Shown one piece after another: positions 39,521 through 53,400 of a stretch of 64,000 nt of DNA. The number at the start of each line of letters is the position of its first letter. Position 1 is the stretch's first letter. Where the stretch lies: contig JAKOON010000004.1 of NCBI GenBank assembly GCA_022577435.1, forward strand, positions 5,704,001-5,768,000. Reading direction: 5' to 3'. This DNA comes from Embiotoca jacksoni. Its lineage: Eukaryota; Chordata; Actinopteri; Embiotocidae. A model generated the notes under the pieces. It saw nothing but the letters and a program-made list of their open reading frames with translations, ran no database searches and was not told the origin of the DNA. The translations under genes were made by a program, and so were the position numbers.

Positions 39521-40903
39521 ACCGCACGTGGGCAGGAGAGGAATGCAGTCTACTGGTGCTACACGACTAGAAGCCACGTCATACACAGTCCAGAAACACA
39601 CACACACACACACGGATATGGACAACAGCTTCCCGCCCCACACACACACACACACACACATTGATGCGCAAGGAAATACAAGGAGGGAACAAGTCACACC
39701 CAAAACGCATTAGGACAGATCAAACACCAATTTCAACACTGGACAATCACCAAGTTCGATCCAAAAGTTCAGGACAGACGCGCAAACTATGAAATCATCA
39801 CAGCTGGAACATATTTCCGATGTACCTTTTCTTCTACCTCTAAAAAGCTGTTTTTCCTACATTAAGACTGCTTTAAGTTTTTTTTTTTTTTTTTTTTTTT
39901 TTGGCGACGTTGGCACGATTGTGAAAGTCTGTTGTAAATCATAAACACAGAAAAGGCAGCATTTGGTCTCCGATACCACAAACAGTATTTTCTCTGTGTG
40001 GGAGAGGCCTGGGGGGGGGGGGGGTTCACTAGATAGATTCTCCCGTTGAGCCTCTTCAAGTTAAAATACAACATCTGACAGGATTTATGGAGAAAAAAAA
40101 AAAAAAACAACGACTTATTTGTCAGTCAGGTGTCCACAACAGTGCAACCCCAATTCTTTGATCTGCTGTCAGTGAGGGTAGCGGTGGTGGGGTATTTATT
40201 AGTGAGAGTCTCTCCTTATCAGCAGGATGTGAAATACAAATAAATATCAGTAAATCATTTGAGTTTTAACAGGATTGCAGTAATGGAATCACTAGAACTA
40301 TACACAATTTCAAGTCATGCTCTTTAAACAAAGTAAGACAAAAACGTACCGTGGAAAGCTCGAGTTTCTCTGCACAGGAGGAACTCTTCGACCTCAGATG
40401 AAGGGTACACATGCGATTCATTTCATAAGAAATCCCTTCGATTTGATGGATGTAAATCATCCGGTACATTTCGGTTGAACCTGCTTCGGTATGGAACAGA
40501 ATACCGACGGCAGAATGGAAATCACAGTTTCACAGGATGCAAGACCTACGAAGAATCACAGAACAGGGACAAAGTCTTTATCAAATAGTAGTCAGCTTTC
40601 TCCTTTTTCCATCCCCTCCACCGTCCGTTCATCCGACTCCCGGCACGCACACATTCATCTTTGTGGTTTCAGTGATAGGACTGTAATGGCACTGCACGGG
40701 CAGTTTGTGACCATGCAGAAACGTTTAGGCGATACAGACATCTCCAGATGAATCTAAACCTAAGGTAGTGTTCATTCAAGACTCGGAGCGCTCACAGGTT
40801 CACACCTCCTCCACCTCCTCCTCCTCCTCCCCCGACAACCCTCTTGTCTTTGTCCTTTGGGTTGCGTCGAGGGGCAGGTTAAGTTCACGTCAATCGCAGC
40901 TCT

Positions 40904-42543
40904 TCAGCTCTGTCCCGTTGACTTTTGAGTGCTGCTCTGAGGCACCTGATAGGTCAGGTCCTCCGTGGGCGTGGCCTGTCCGGTGGCGTTTTTGGGCGTA
41001 TCGTAGGCCGACCTCCCCGACTGGCTGCTGTCCGTCCGTGCGAGCAGCGAGGAGGCGGGCCCGGCGCCCATGAAACTACTCACTGTGGAGAGCTGCGTCA
41101 GAGCGGAGCTCCCCGACAGGTGGCAGCCCATGTCCACCACGATGGGGGTAGCGTATTCGGATCCCGAAGCCGGCAGCGGCTCCGCGTAGGCGTGGTAGAC
41201 GTCCGGAGAGATGGGGGCGTCGTACAGGTCTGGATCCGAGTATCCGGGTTCGGGCCCCTCGTCTGGTTTAAAGGTGGACCGGGCTCCTAATGTCGTTACG
41301 CCACTCACCAGCGGCTGGGCGTATTCTGAACAGAAAGCACATTGTAGAAAATCAATAACCGAGGGCATCTTACCTGATGTCCATATTCTCTGAGAAACAA
41401 AACTATTGACTTTCTAAGCAAAAAAAAAAAAAAAAATGCCGCAGTAAATCATCAATATTTCTAGAATAACATGACATCATCATTAGATGCGAGTCTCTCC
41501 TCGGGTGTACACGGCGTCGGGGTGTTTCGGATCGTTGTTTAGTCGTCGTTCTACTGCCTTTGTTTTCAAGCAAAGCTGTTTTCAGTCAAAAAGCACTTCA
41601 AAACAAAACACTTAAATAAAATCACTTAGGCGCGAAAGAGACGGATGTTAATAAAGGTAAAATAAAGCGATGTAGTAGAGAGAATATTGGACTTGTATCT
41701 TCCAGAAACACAGACCCAAATTCTTTGTATCTGCTGCTCGTGTAAAAAATGTTTCCTAGCAACTTGAAATGCGGCGATGTTTCCCTTTGTGGGCAAAAAA
41801 AAAAAAAAAAACTAACTAGAATTACAGCCTCGCGACCGTTTGCCTTCGCTGACCACTCGAGTTCTAGTTTACGGTCTGAACTCAAGATAGATGTTGCTGC
41901 AGAGACGCTTTAAATTTGAAGGCTTCACCCGCAACAACACAGAAGATCCAGACAGTCGCCACGGTTCCCCCGAGACGCCGCGACACGATTCACGAACACC
42001 CGGAGCAGCTCGTACCTGCAGGTTCCGCGTGCAGCCGCGGCACAGCATCTCTCCCCGTCAGCCGGCCCACTTCGCTGCTGCTGTACCGAACCGAATCCTC
42101 CGTCTCCACCATCTTGGAGGGCAGCAGCTGCTTCATGCTTTTCCACCAGTCTGCAACAGATGCACAAAGAGATCCACAGAGTTGCACCAACGAACTCGGG
42201 AAACTCATCGAGACGCACCGAGCGGCGGCGCTGAGGAGCGATGACGTACCCGTGCGATCCCAGTGAGGAAGATCGTACGTTCCTTCAGAGCTCTTTTTCC
42301 TTTTAAAGAGAGAGAGAGAGAGAGAGAGAGAAAAGAAAAGAAAAAAAGTCATGAAGATTTGAAAACTAAAGTTTTCAGAAGCGCTGTGATGAAGAGGAGG
42401 AGAAGAATCCAAACCTGTTCCTCCAGTGCCAAGCACAAACCACAGTCACGATGAGAGCGGTCAGGACCATGACCAACACAGGAACCAGAACTGCTGCCAG
42501 CGCCACGTCTAAGAGCAAAAACACTACAGTAAACTACAAATGA

Positions 42544-42575
<32 letters not shown>

Positions 42576-44576
42576 CCGTTGAGGATCAAACCATCTCTTT
42601 TCTTTTGAAAATCAGACGCACCTTTGCCAGAGTGGGGCGGCATAGTGGTGTTTCTGATGTCGGGGGTGTGTGTGGTTTGGCCAAAGTGAGGTGGGCGTTT
42701 TGTACCCACTGTGGGGGGATTATTCCGTGATCGAGGTATCATCCTCCCCGTTGTCTCCGTCTTCCGCCTCGCTGTCAAAAAAACAACAAACAAAAAAAAC
42801 AATTGCATCTTGGATCCTTGAAACTCCAAATACTCTTTTGTTAATTTGCCAATCAGCAGACTTTATTTACCAGGGACTTGGCAGCCGAGCAGCTCCAACT
42901 TGAGTGCGATTCTCTGGTGCCACGAGGTGGGATTTACCCTCACAAACCGGGCCTCGATCGGAGGAATGAAGTTATTCCTCACCTCGTGCAGATAGTTGAT
43001 GTTGCCTTGGAAAATCTAGCATCAAATGAGAACAACAACATGATTGGTGCCAGAGGTTCAAACCCAACTGTGGGCCAGTAGTAGCAGCTGAGAAGGAGAA
43101 AAGAAAAGAAAAAGGTTTGTGGACAAATGCATTGCAAGCCATAAGTTGATTATTTTCCAAAGACAATAACTACTTCCCCCGACAGGGTAAGAGCCCGTGA
43201 GAATCCCAGCAGAGAGCGGATCATCAACAGCAGCTCCAGCCTAACAACCCGGCCGCTCAATCCATATCCATTCATTATTAAAGCCCAAGTGTCCTGACTT
43301 GTCTACCACAGCACTTAACTCAAACCACTGGCTGCTCTCATTTCCTGCCATAAACATCTCTTAGTCAATACCAGTTGCTATGGAAACCATCCATGCAAGT
43401 CTCCCTGCAGCCTTCTAAAGTGACATTTTGGTCCATTTGCACTAATTTGAGAGACAAAAAAAAAAAAAACACCCATTAAAGCAAATGATGTAATTGTTGA
43501 GCCAGCAGGGTTTATTGATTCGGTGGCTGTTACCTTGTCTTGTGTAGAGTTTGCTTCCCTGTAGCTGTACCACTGCTTGCCATCGTAACTGTACAGGACC
43601 CGGTATGCTGAGACGTAGTACTGGTACTCTCTCAGGGTAGAACCGGTGGTGGTGATGACTGGACGGATGGACAGAAGAAAGGAGAAGGTGACGACTGATG
43701 ACAGCTGACTCGACTGTAAGCGCCAACAAGACTCTCGTCTTTCTGAAATCGCTCCCTATTTACGATGCAGTGAATTGAACCGTGTTTACTGGCTGCCATT
43801 TTGAGGTGAGATGATACCGAATCGTAATTCTTCATCAAGGAAATGCCGTCTTCCCATCAGACATCCTAAAAAATACATCCAGAAAATGTTTCATGAGGAA
43901 TGTGGTTGTTTTGAACAGAAGGTTTAATCTTCCAGCTCCTGTTTTATTGTGCTTTATGTTAACGCATCCATGATGTGTGTTTATATGCAACCATAGGCAC
44001 TCTCAGGCCAAAGGAACTTTTTAATAGTTCTAACAATTGTTAAAGGAAGCACCCTCCCCCACACCCCACCCGTTTTTTGTTTTTTTTGTTTTTGTTTTTT
44101 GTCTGCACTGCAGGAACTGAGAACATTTGTAGTTTCAAAACGCCACCATGAGGCACTTTTCTTTTTCTTTTTTTTCCGCTCCTCCTTCGAGGTTGCACAA
44201 GAAGAACTGTAATGTGCGTTGATTGGTTAGGCTTTGGAACAAAACATGGACAAATTAGAGCGTCGTCTTACATCAACTTCCACGGCCATCCAATAGTTGT
44301 GATATTTCACAATAATGACATAATGTAAACCTCATGGTGGCTCTAGAGGGAAAAGTCATCACCAAACTCGTTCAGCTTCATCCACCGGAGACAAAACTTT
44401 TAACGCAATCCATCCAGTCTGGACCAAAGTGATGGACTGACTGACTGACATCGTCACTGCAACATTTAATCCATCACCATTAATAAAATTTTCACAGGTG
44501 TTTTAAGCCTTAGGGCCCATTTTGCTGTAAAGCCTGACAGACAGTGGCTGTAGTATATATTAGTATATATTAGTTT

Positions 44577-44617
<41 letters not shown>

Positions 44618-47453
44618 TTTTATTATTTTTATTTTTATTTTTTTTAGGGTTGTGTTCCTGTAGTTCTGTACCTGTGAGCCGCTTGTCCCTCTTGAGATCC
44701 ACCTGCAGCCACTGCTGCTGGTCACTGTGCGACGGTGCCCACGGCAGCCCCGCCTTTTTAAGCCGCGCCCCTGACGGCGCCCACACCCGCTGACGGGTGG
44801 CGTCGCTCCAGTCCCACACAGACGAAGCGTTGAGCTGAGTGTCCGCAACACCACCAGACTCCAAACCCAGCGTCCCGTAGCAGCCTGAAAACACAGCGAG
44901 CCCAGTATCGTCATTATTACATACAACATAAAATATTCAAGACACAATGAGATTTAGTGCACAAAAGAGGTCATATTTTTTTTTTTTTTTTAAAGGATTC
45001 ACAGATTCATCTGTTTGGATGAAGAATGAGGGATCGCTGCTCATTAACCAAACCAGATGTACTGCAGGTTTTCTGGCTTTACGTTAGAAATGTAGGTACA
45101 AACAGCTCAGAGTAAACCAGATTGAACTCTGAGCATTTAAACTGGCAGGTGCGTTAGTTACTCCCAGTTTGTTATGCAGACTTATAAAACATTACAGACG
45201 AGGCAAATAAACTGGATTAAAAGTACACATGCAGACGGTGACAATTACATGGACAGGACTCCCCCCCCCCCCCCCCCCCCCAGGAAATACTAAGGAACCA
45301 AAACTCACCGTTGGTCCTGAAGGTGAAGAGGCTGTTTGACAAAGTTCCTCTGAGGAGACGGTGTGAGATGAGAAGATAATGTAAGTATCACTTATACACA
45401 TTCTTCTTTGTTTTTGTTTGTTTTTTTTCACGGAAAATTTACTCAAAAATATAGTAAATATAGTCTCCTGGCAGGAGAAAACCCAGTAGATGAGCAGGGA
45501 GGAGTATTTTGTGCGCCAGATCTCTCACCCAGTGGAAGTGACGTTGTTGGCCAGTGTGCCCTCATAGTGAGGGATGCCTTTGCTGCTGACCACGTTGATC
45601 CTCCCGCCCCCAGCGTTGGACGCCACACCTGCATGGACAGCCGCCACACACAGAGGGGAGGACTGCGGAAAGAGAGACAATGTAAGAAAGACTCCACTGG
45701 GAGATATTTATAGTCACATAAACAGTCCCAGGAAACACATCTGATCAACTGTGAAGAGGATGCTCATGAGACTGAAAACAGATTAGGAGGAACGGCTTCG
45801 TTTGGAACGCAAGACAACAGCTGTGTTGTTCTTTGTAATTGTCTGGAAGAGGAAAGAAAAATCACCAAAAAGGTTCAAATAGTTATCTCCCAGCTGCTTG
45901 TAGGCTTTTTGAAATAACTAGCAAACCAACACGCCATCATTGATACATTGGCTGATGTTAGATTATTGCGGGTATATCGGTATTGATGTATACAGTATGT
46001 CAGCCAATAACTGACAAGAAATTGGTGAACAGAAATCTACAACGTATATATGAAGTAATTCAATTAATACTGATTACGTAGTTTCTCCACCGGAGTACTG
46101 ACAAGTTGGCTTAAAATGTCCCATTTAATATATGTGTATATATATTGGTTACAATTCTTTAATAAACAAATCTAAAGTAAGTTTTAAGATTAGAAACATT
46201 TTAGAGTTTTGCACATTACGAATATTATTATTAATATTCAAAGATTATTGTTGTTATTATTATTATTATTGTTGTTGTTGTTTGTATAATTTTCCGATCA
46301 TTTTCGAGTCCCATTCCAGACAATGTAATATATCGCCACATGAACCGGGATATTTTGAGGTTAAAATATTTGGCTGAAGTTTTGTGGAAAGAATAGAGAC
46401 TGCATCGGTTGCTCCTGTAGCAGAAATGCAGGTGAAGCTCAGCAGTTCCTAAAAACACTTCCTGACAACGTCCCTGTGGTGGAAAAGGTTCAACAGGTAC
46501 TGATTTTCATAAACGCGAACAACCGGTACTTTACAATTGGCAAATGCTGTCCAAGTGGAAGTGAGAGGGAACAGGCAGTACTGTTTCACAGCAGGATCGC
46601 TTCACCTTCCGCCCGAGGCAGATAAAAGCTGATGAGTCAGGATGATGTCACCTCTCTGCGCAGAGGATACTGCGAGGCACTGATGGTAATGACTCACTGT
46701 CGGCCGCATTCCTGTCCAAACCTGCTGCCACATCACCGAGAAGCTGACAAAACCCGACTCCGCTCTGGCCACAAGCGCCCTCCGACCAGCAGCTGGTCGA
46801 CTGAGGTGGAATTTCATTACTGGAAAAGTCCCACACTGGAATTCACAGCTGACCCACAGAGTGACAGGCGCACATATACTGCACAAGTATTCACACACAC
46901 TCACACTCAGAGGCTGCCACAAGCGATCAGCACTTGCCCTGTGACTCTTAAAACTTCCCAAAAACACACACCACATCCTAAAGAGAACCGTACCAAACCA
47001 CTAACACAAACACAAAGTAGTGCTCCAAACCAACGGAGGAAACCACTCAAACACACATCTGTGATCAGTGTGGAAATAAAAAATAAAATAAATAAATTTA
47101 AAAAAAACAGCACAAGGATCACATAAAACACTCAGGCAGAAATAATAATAATAATAAAAAAAAAAGATAAAGTGAGCTGTTGGCTTGTAATCTGGGTGGA
47201 GCAACTGATCCCTGTGTGATACAGTCAAGTATGCTTCTACAATTACTATTGTGTTCCAGTCAAGTGTCTCCCAAAGAAGACAAACATGAATGAATCACAA
47301 GAAAGATCCAGTCGTGCACGCACAGAGCTTCTCTCTCACACTCACACACACACACACACACACACAGCTCCACACACACACCCACACACAGCTTCACACA
47401 CACACACACACACAGCTCCACACACAGCTTCACACACACACACACACACAGCT

Positions 47454-47498
<45 letters not shown>

Positions 47499-50400
47499 GA
47501 GAGCTCTCCTCAGCACCCTCTTGCAGCTGGACTGGATTACAGGGTTATTATTTTCAGCCAAACTATTATCTCACCTCCCTTTCACCCGCTGACCCTGCCC
47601 CTCCTCTGTTCCTGTGGGGCGCCTCGCTCCCCGAAGCACACCCCGACGCTCCTCCCTGTCCTCCCATCAGCCAGTAACACCACCCACCCACTCCCTCCCT
47701 TCCTTACAAAATCCTCAAGCTCGAAACATGAGGTTATCAGCCAGAGACTCAGCGTCTATGACCTCACACTCTGCAGGGGTGCTGTGAGGTCATCCGTCCA
47801 GGACATGCATACCGCAGAGAAGGGGCCCATTTACACAAGAAGTAACACACTAAAAGATATGCAAACATGTGGCTCAGAAATAGATAATAACTCAAGACAA
47901 AAGACTAGTGCAAGGCCTTGACAACATGAGTAATAAAGCAGTGATGATGCGGTGGTTCCAGCGAGGATCATGAGCACACAGCAGGAGACCACTCGAGCCG
48001 GTGACTCACTCGGGAATGTGACGCAGGCGACAGCGACTGCCACAAAGAATAACACCGCATGTACTCGCCTCTCTATATCCATTAGGTATAGTTCCAGAAA
48101 TCTCCTCCGTGGATGTCAAGCAGCCCGCTGGACAGTATTTACTGAGAAGAGAGACACACAGTAAACGTCTGAGTGTTCGATTGCGGCACAATTATCCGCA
48201 CAAAGTAAACAGTACTTACCTGAACTCTGCCTCGGGGAAATCGGTTCCTTTGTCCTGGCAAGTGATCAGATCTGCGAAGGCAAACAAACTGTCAGAACTG
48301 GTTCGCCCGCACGTTCCTGCTAAACTACCGCCACCATTTTTTGCTTTCCGTTTCTCTCCCTTTTTTTTTTATACACTGCAGTTCTTCTTCAAGAACAGCA
48401 GTGTTTTTCTTTAGGTTTAGGGCTATTTTGAACACCGGTATTGAACATTTCAGAGAGCTGCCAGGGCGAAGCTGCCACACCGTCCTCGGGTTGGGCGTGG
48501 TCGGGCCAGAGAGCAATTTTTTTGTTGTTGTTGTTGGGCTGCAACTGACAATTATTTTCCCTGTTAATTAATCTGGCAATGACTTTTTTGATTAAACGTA
48601 TAGCCTGTAGAATATCTAAAAAACAAATAGTGAAAAATAGCAACTTCCCAAAGCCAAAAGATGTCCAAAAACTAGATGAGTTCAGTTTCAGATGATTTTG
48701 AAATGAAGGATTTCCTCAGACGACCTTGAGAGACTGAAACCAGAGAATGCACTATTCTTGCTTGACAAACGATTCGTGGATAATCAAAATAAAACTGACC
48801 GTCCCAAATTTCCCAGCACAAGTTTAAGCATTTTACCTGCTTGTTTTGTTCATGCAACAGTCCATCAGTCCCGCAGATATTCAGTTTACCATCATTCGAT
48901 CAAAGAAGACAGAGAAACCCAGCAGGTACTCGCATTTAAGAAACTGGAATCAGAGGATTTTGGTCAAATTTGTTCGTGAACAAAAAAGTCATTTCACTTC
49001 AACTCTGAACACATCAAAGCCCTGCAGCCCAACAATGTGTGTGTTGAGTGTTGACACGAGTGCTTTAGTGATGAGGCAGACCACTGATGTCCGACAGGAT
49101 GACGTGGGCTGCTGGGAAACTGATGTAAACCTCGTGGCAACGGTCAGGTCTCGGAGATTCTTGACCACAACATCAAACAAATATTTATCCGGTAAACCAA
49201 CCAGTGAGTCAAACTGACAAATAGCAAGTCGCCACGGTTACTGATTTACTTAGCTGAGCAAACTGTCCTCCCACGCTCATCTGCAGGATCAAGTTACTGT
49301 ACACTACAGGGAAACCCACGCGTGGACTCTCTGGTGGAAATAGTGTCTGGGTCGGTGCACCGACGGCCTCGTTTCTCTCCCGGTGCGATTCACTCCAAAC
49401 GAGATGACCACCGAGGCAGATTTGAATACTCTGCTGCACACGTGTCACTGCCTTCCTCTGCTTGTGGCCTCCAATTATCCGTTTATCTGAAGTCACCGCA
49501 AATGTTCCACATGACAGAGCACGCCTTCAAAAACTCAACTGACGCGGTACTACCAGTGTTCACATTAAAGAGATGAGCCACCAGTTTTAAGACATCAAAA
49601 TCCGTGTGAATGGATCATTCACACAAACCAAACCAAATCAAATCAAATCAAATCAAACACACAATAGACAGCATCTGGTGAATCAAGAGCATACCTATGG
49701 CATCATTTATCAAGCTGACAAAGACACTTTCTTTGCTGCTGTGATATTTATGCAAAGATACTCTGAGATAATTAACGCTGATGCATTTGAGATATTTGGC
49801 TGTATTTGTTTTGTTTAGTCTTAAATGTTTTTGGGTTTGTCATTTTATTTTTAGTACCAAAACTTAAATGAAGTGTTGGCACTTTTTTTTTTATTAAGTT
49901 CTGTTCAGGGATCTGAAAAGTCAAAAGTAAAACATGCAAACGAAACGACTAGTGTGAAAGCTATTTTTCAATTAATCACCTCATCGATTAGTCAATCAGA
50001 AGAAACGTTTGATACGTGACTATTGATTTCTGTCTAGTGAAACAAAAACAAAAAAAAAGCCATAATTTTCACATTTTAACTTCTTAAATGAGAATATTTG
50101 TTGTCTCCCTCTGGTTTATATCTGCAAGTCAAACATATTGGACTGTTTGTTGGATAAAACTGGAATCCTCCGGGTCTCTGGGAGATTGTGATGGTGATTT
50201 TTCACCAGTTTGTGGACTGATTCATTAATCAAATTAATAATAACGAACCTTTAAGCAAGATGTTTCATTAAATTTCTTCAGTGCTTTCATCATCTTGGTT
50301 TTAGGTCTGTTGGCACATTGAAGGTAAAGACTCGATGCACCAGAAGACACAACACAGTTTGTCTGTGAGTATCTTGAACGCTCTTGTTCATCATCGGGAG

Positions 50401-53400
50401 GACAAAATGTTTGAGACCCCTCTCGCTATCATGTAGATCACCAACTTCTACTTTGACCTCAGTAATCCTTGAATTTACACTTTTCTGACATTGTCGCCAA
50501 AAATGAAACATTATAAACTTCTTAAAAGGGTAAATGTAGAGTTCTTGTATTGGACCACATTCGAGTGTTCCTGGTAAAAGGAGCCACTGAATGTAAAGGC
50601 TTTGATGCACTACAGTAATGATGAGCTGACACTTTTATTCCATTTGAGATTATTCGTATACAAGCCGGTGTCAGGAGGGAGAGACAGAGGCACGAGAGCC
50701 TATCACACATACTTCAGCAATAAATCCCTTTAGAGAACAGTTTGGCGTTTCTCGCGGCGAGAAGCGTTTTACAGTAAAACCACAAAATATCATTACTTTG
50801 TCTATTACTCTGACTTCCTCTCGCCTCTCGTTTCCTCAGCGGGCTTCAAGGTGCCTCTGTATTTCCCCTGCTTTCTTTTACCAGCCACGCTCCGCTGTAA
50901 ACCATCGCAACCCTCAGAAACGACGCAGAGGATTCACACTTCCTACACGGGGGAAGGCTGTTCAATTTCAGTCTGATTAAGTCGGATTGGAGCCCGTTCG
51001 GCAGTGAGCTGGGACCGAGAAACCTTCTTTAAACAGCTTTCCACACATCTGCTCTCTGCTCAGCGCGGTCTGTTCTCTCGTTTAGGCAAGAAAAACAATC
51101 ATTTGAGACGATGCCCACGAGCACGATCAGGCTACATGCTGCAGATGGAATTCCAGATAAGCGGCTGATCAGGATATACCATTCAGAGCAGAGCAGCGCC
51201 TTATCGCTGCTGTGTGTTTAAATACGCTCTGAACAGTCAGCAAACACCACATCCTAAGAGCTTCTATCATTTGAGAGTCAACTGTTACTGGTAAATCATT
51301 TTCACAATTTCATGTTTCAACTTGGTGGTGGTGGGGGGAGCCTCCGAGCACAAGGTGAATCCCGGTGTCGGGAATTTCCACAAAGTAGAACCGACGATAA
51401 ACGGAGAGATGAATGAATGAAGTTTTTACACGACAACGGTTTCCAGGTGTTAGACAAAGCCACATATTAAAGATGTGTGTGCATCAGTGTCCCCCCAGGA
51501 CAATCTAATTACTTCACAGCCGTTACAAAATAAGGCGAGGGGGAGGGGGGGTGCAGAATAAATAAAACAGATGTGACTTGACACAAACAAACACAATCAC
51601 CAAGGTAACGCTCAGCTCCAGGGCCAAAACAGACAACTAACCAGGCTGGAAATTGAGATCTCTAAATGACATGATGTGCCTGCAGGCTGCAGGCTGCAGC
51701 CCTCAGATGACACACAGGTGAGATGAGACAGCCAGGTGAGTGAGCGGGAGAGCCTGTTACCTGTGTGTTCAGTGGTGGAGAAGGACAGGTAGAACCCACG
51801 TCCAGTGTAGTGGGTCCCGCTCATGAACTGGACAGTGACCTGGCTGCCAGTGGACTCGATCAGCTCTTTAACCTTCAGACCCAAACCGCAGTACTTCACT
51901 GTAAAACAGCAGGTAGACGCAGATAAAGACACAGACACGACAAAGAGACACTGGGTCGTGACAAAAACCTGTTTGGTTTAACTTTGTAACAAGTTATGTA
52001 CCAGAAAGCATGAATTACATTGGATGATAATGCAAAAAAAAAAAACTGTCCTTGAACAGAGGTTTCACTGTGGGCTTATACATCATAAGAGCAGCCCATA
52101 ATGCTGGAAACAGTCTTCAATAGATTCAGTATGCATGAAAACTTTGTATTTAAAATGAATTTCACAAATGTCAATATATTTTTGTCTGGGTTTCTGCAGG
52201 ATTCTCAGACCTCTTTTACCTGTTTTATGGTCAGACCTCAATATTAGTGTGATGTAAAGCCAGGAGGGCCAACGTGGCTTAGAAATACTTATTATATCAC
52301 ATTTTTCAGTCCTTTAATACTGTAAATCAGTATTGGTAATATGCCTATTGAGATAATAAATTAACATGACCTGGGCCCTGATAACCAACAGGAAATTGGA
52401 GGAAGAATTTAGCAATTAAAAAGCTTAATTAAGCTCAGTTTTTGCTCAAATTGACACTTTCCCATTAGCAAAGTCCAATGTTGAAATTATGAAAGAAACA
52501 TTACCAGGCTTCTTATTCACAGTGTGCACTGACTGTTGCTTTCACCAGGTAAGAAGACCTAAGTCGCCTGCTGTATATTAAATCAGCCACTCCAGGATAG
52601 ACCTGCTTACTGGCTTACATTATGAAATGCAGGTCTCACAGTGTTACGAAAGTGAAAGCTAATCGACTCCCCTACTTTCATCTAATAACCAAGTTTTGTC
52701 TGTGTATGTAAACACAAGACAGTGATGGAGATGATGGGATGCATACAGATCAGGGAAGGGCCAACGGCCGCTGTCTGTTCAAACGAGACTCGCTCATCCG
52801 ACAATGTCTGACAACGTCTGAAGGAAAAATTGCATCGTCATTTTAAACAGCTGCACTGAAGGTCAAAGTGAAAAGCCACTCGGCATAAAGAAGGAGCAGG
52901 TGGGACGACACTTATTTAAGGGGCTATCGGCACACATCATTCAGTCAGTCTCTCGGTGGTACTCAATTACTCAAAATACTATTTCGTTATCAGCGTAGCA
53001 GCAGGTCAACATATCATAAAATGTGTACAATTGCAATAATAGTCTGTTGACTTGCGTGTCATGATACGATACCATGACGATGGTCTCTGGTGGCCTCTGC
53101 TGATTCCCACGCAATAAAACAAACAGTAACTCCTTATTGCGAACTGGCTGCACGGACGTATTTAAATTGACTTCTGTAGGCGGGTGACCACTTTTTCCAT
53201 TTTCCACTCTCACCAATCTCGCTCCTCTCCGGTCCGATGCCGTTGTAGAGGCGCAGGTAGTTGACCTGGCAGTCGCTGTTTTCTATGTCCAACGAGGCAA
53301 AGCGAAAGTGAATCCTCTTGCCACGAGGCACGCTGATCTCCCACTCGCACACCGTGTTGTTGGGGTATGTCCTCGGGTACCCCAGAGAGGACAGCGTCCC

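Noticed and set aside
46632..47126. Plus-strand frame of 164 codons inside dcbld2 intron 5
   Set aside because: No recognisable domain, no splice support, and a Thr/His/Pro-rich second half tied to simple sequence. Treated as chance.
47286..47921. Plus-strand frame of 211 codons with His-Thr repeats
   Set aside because: Translation of a CA microsatellite; not a gene.
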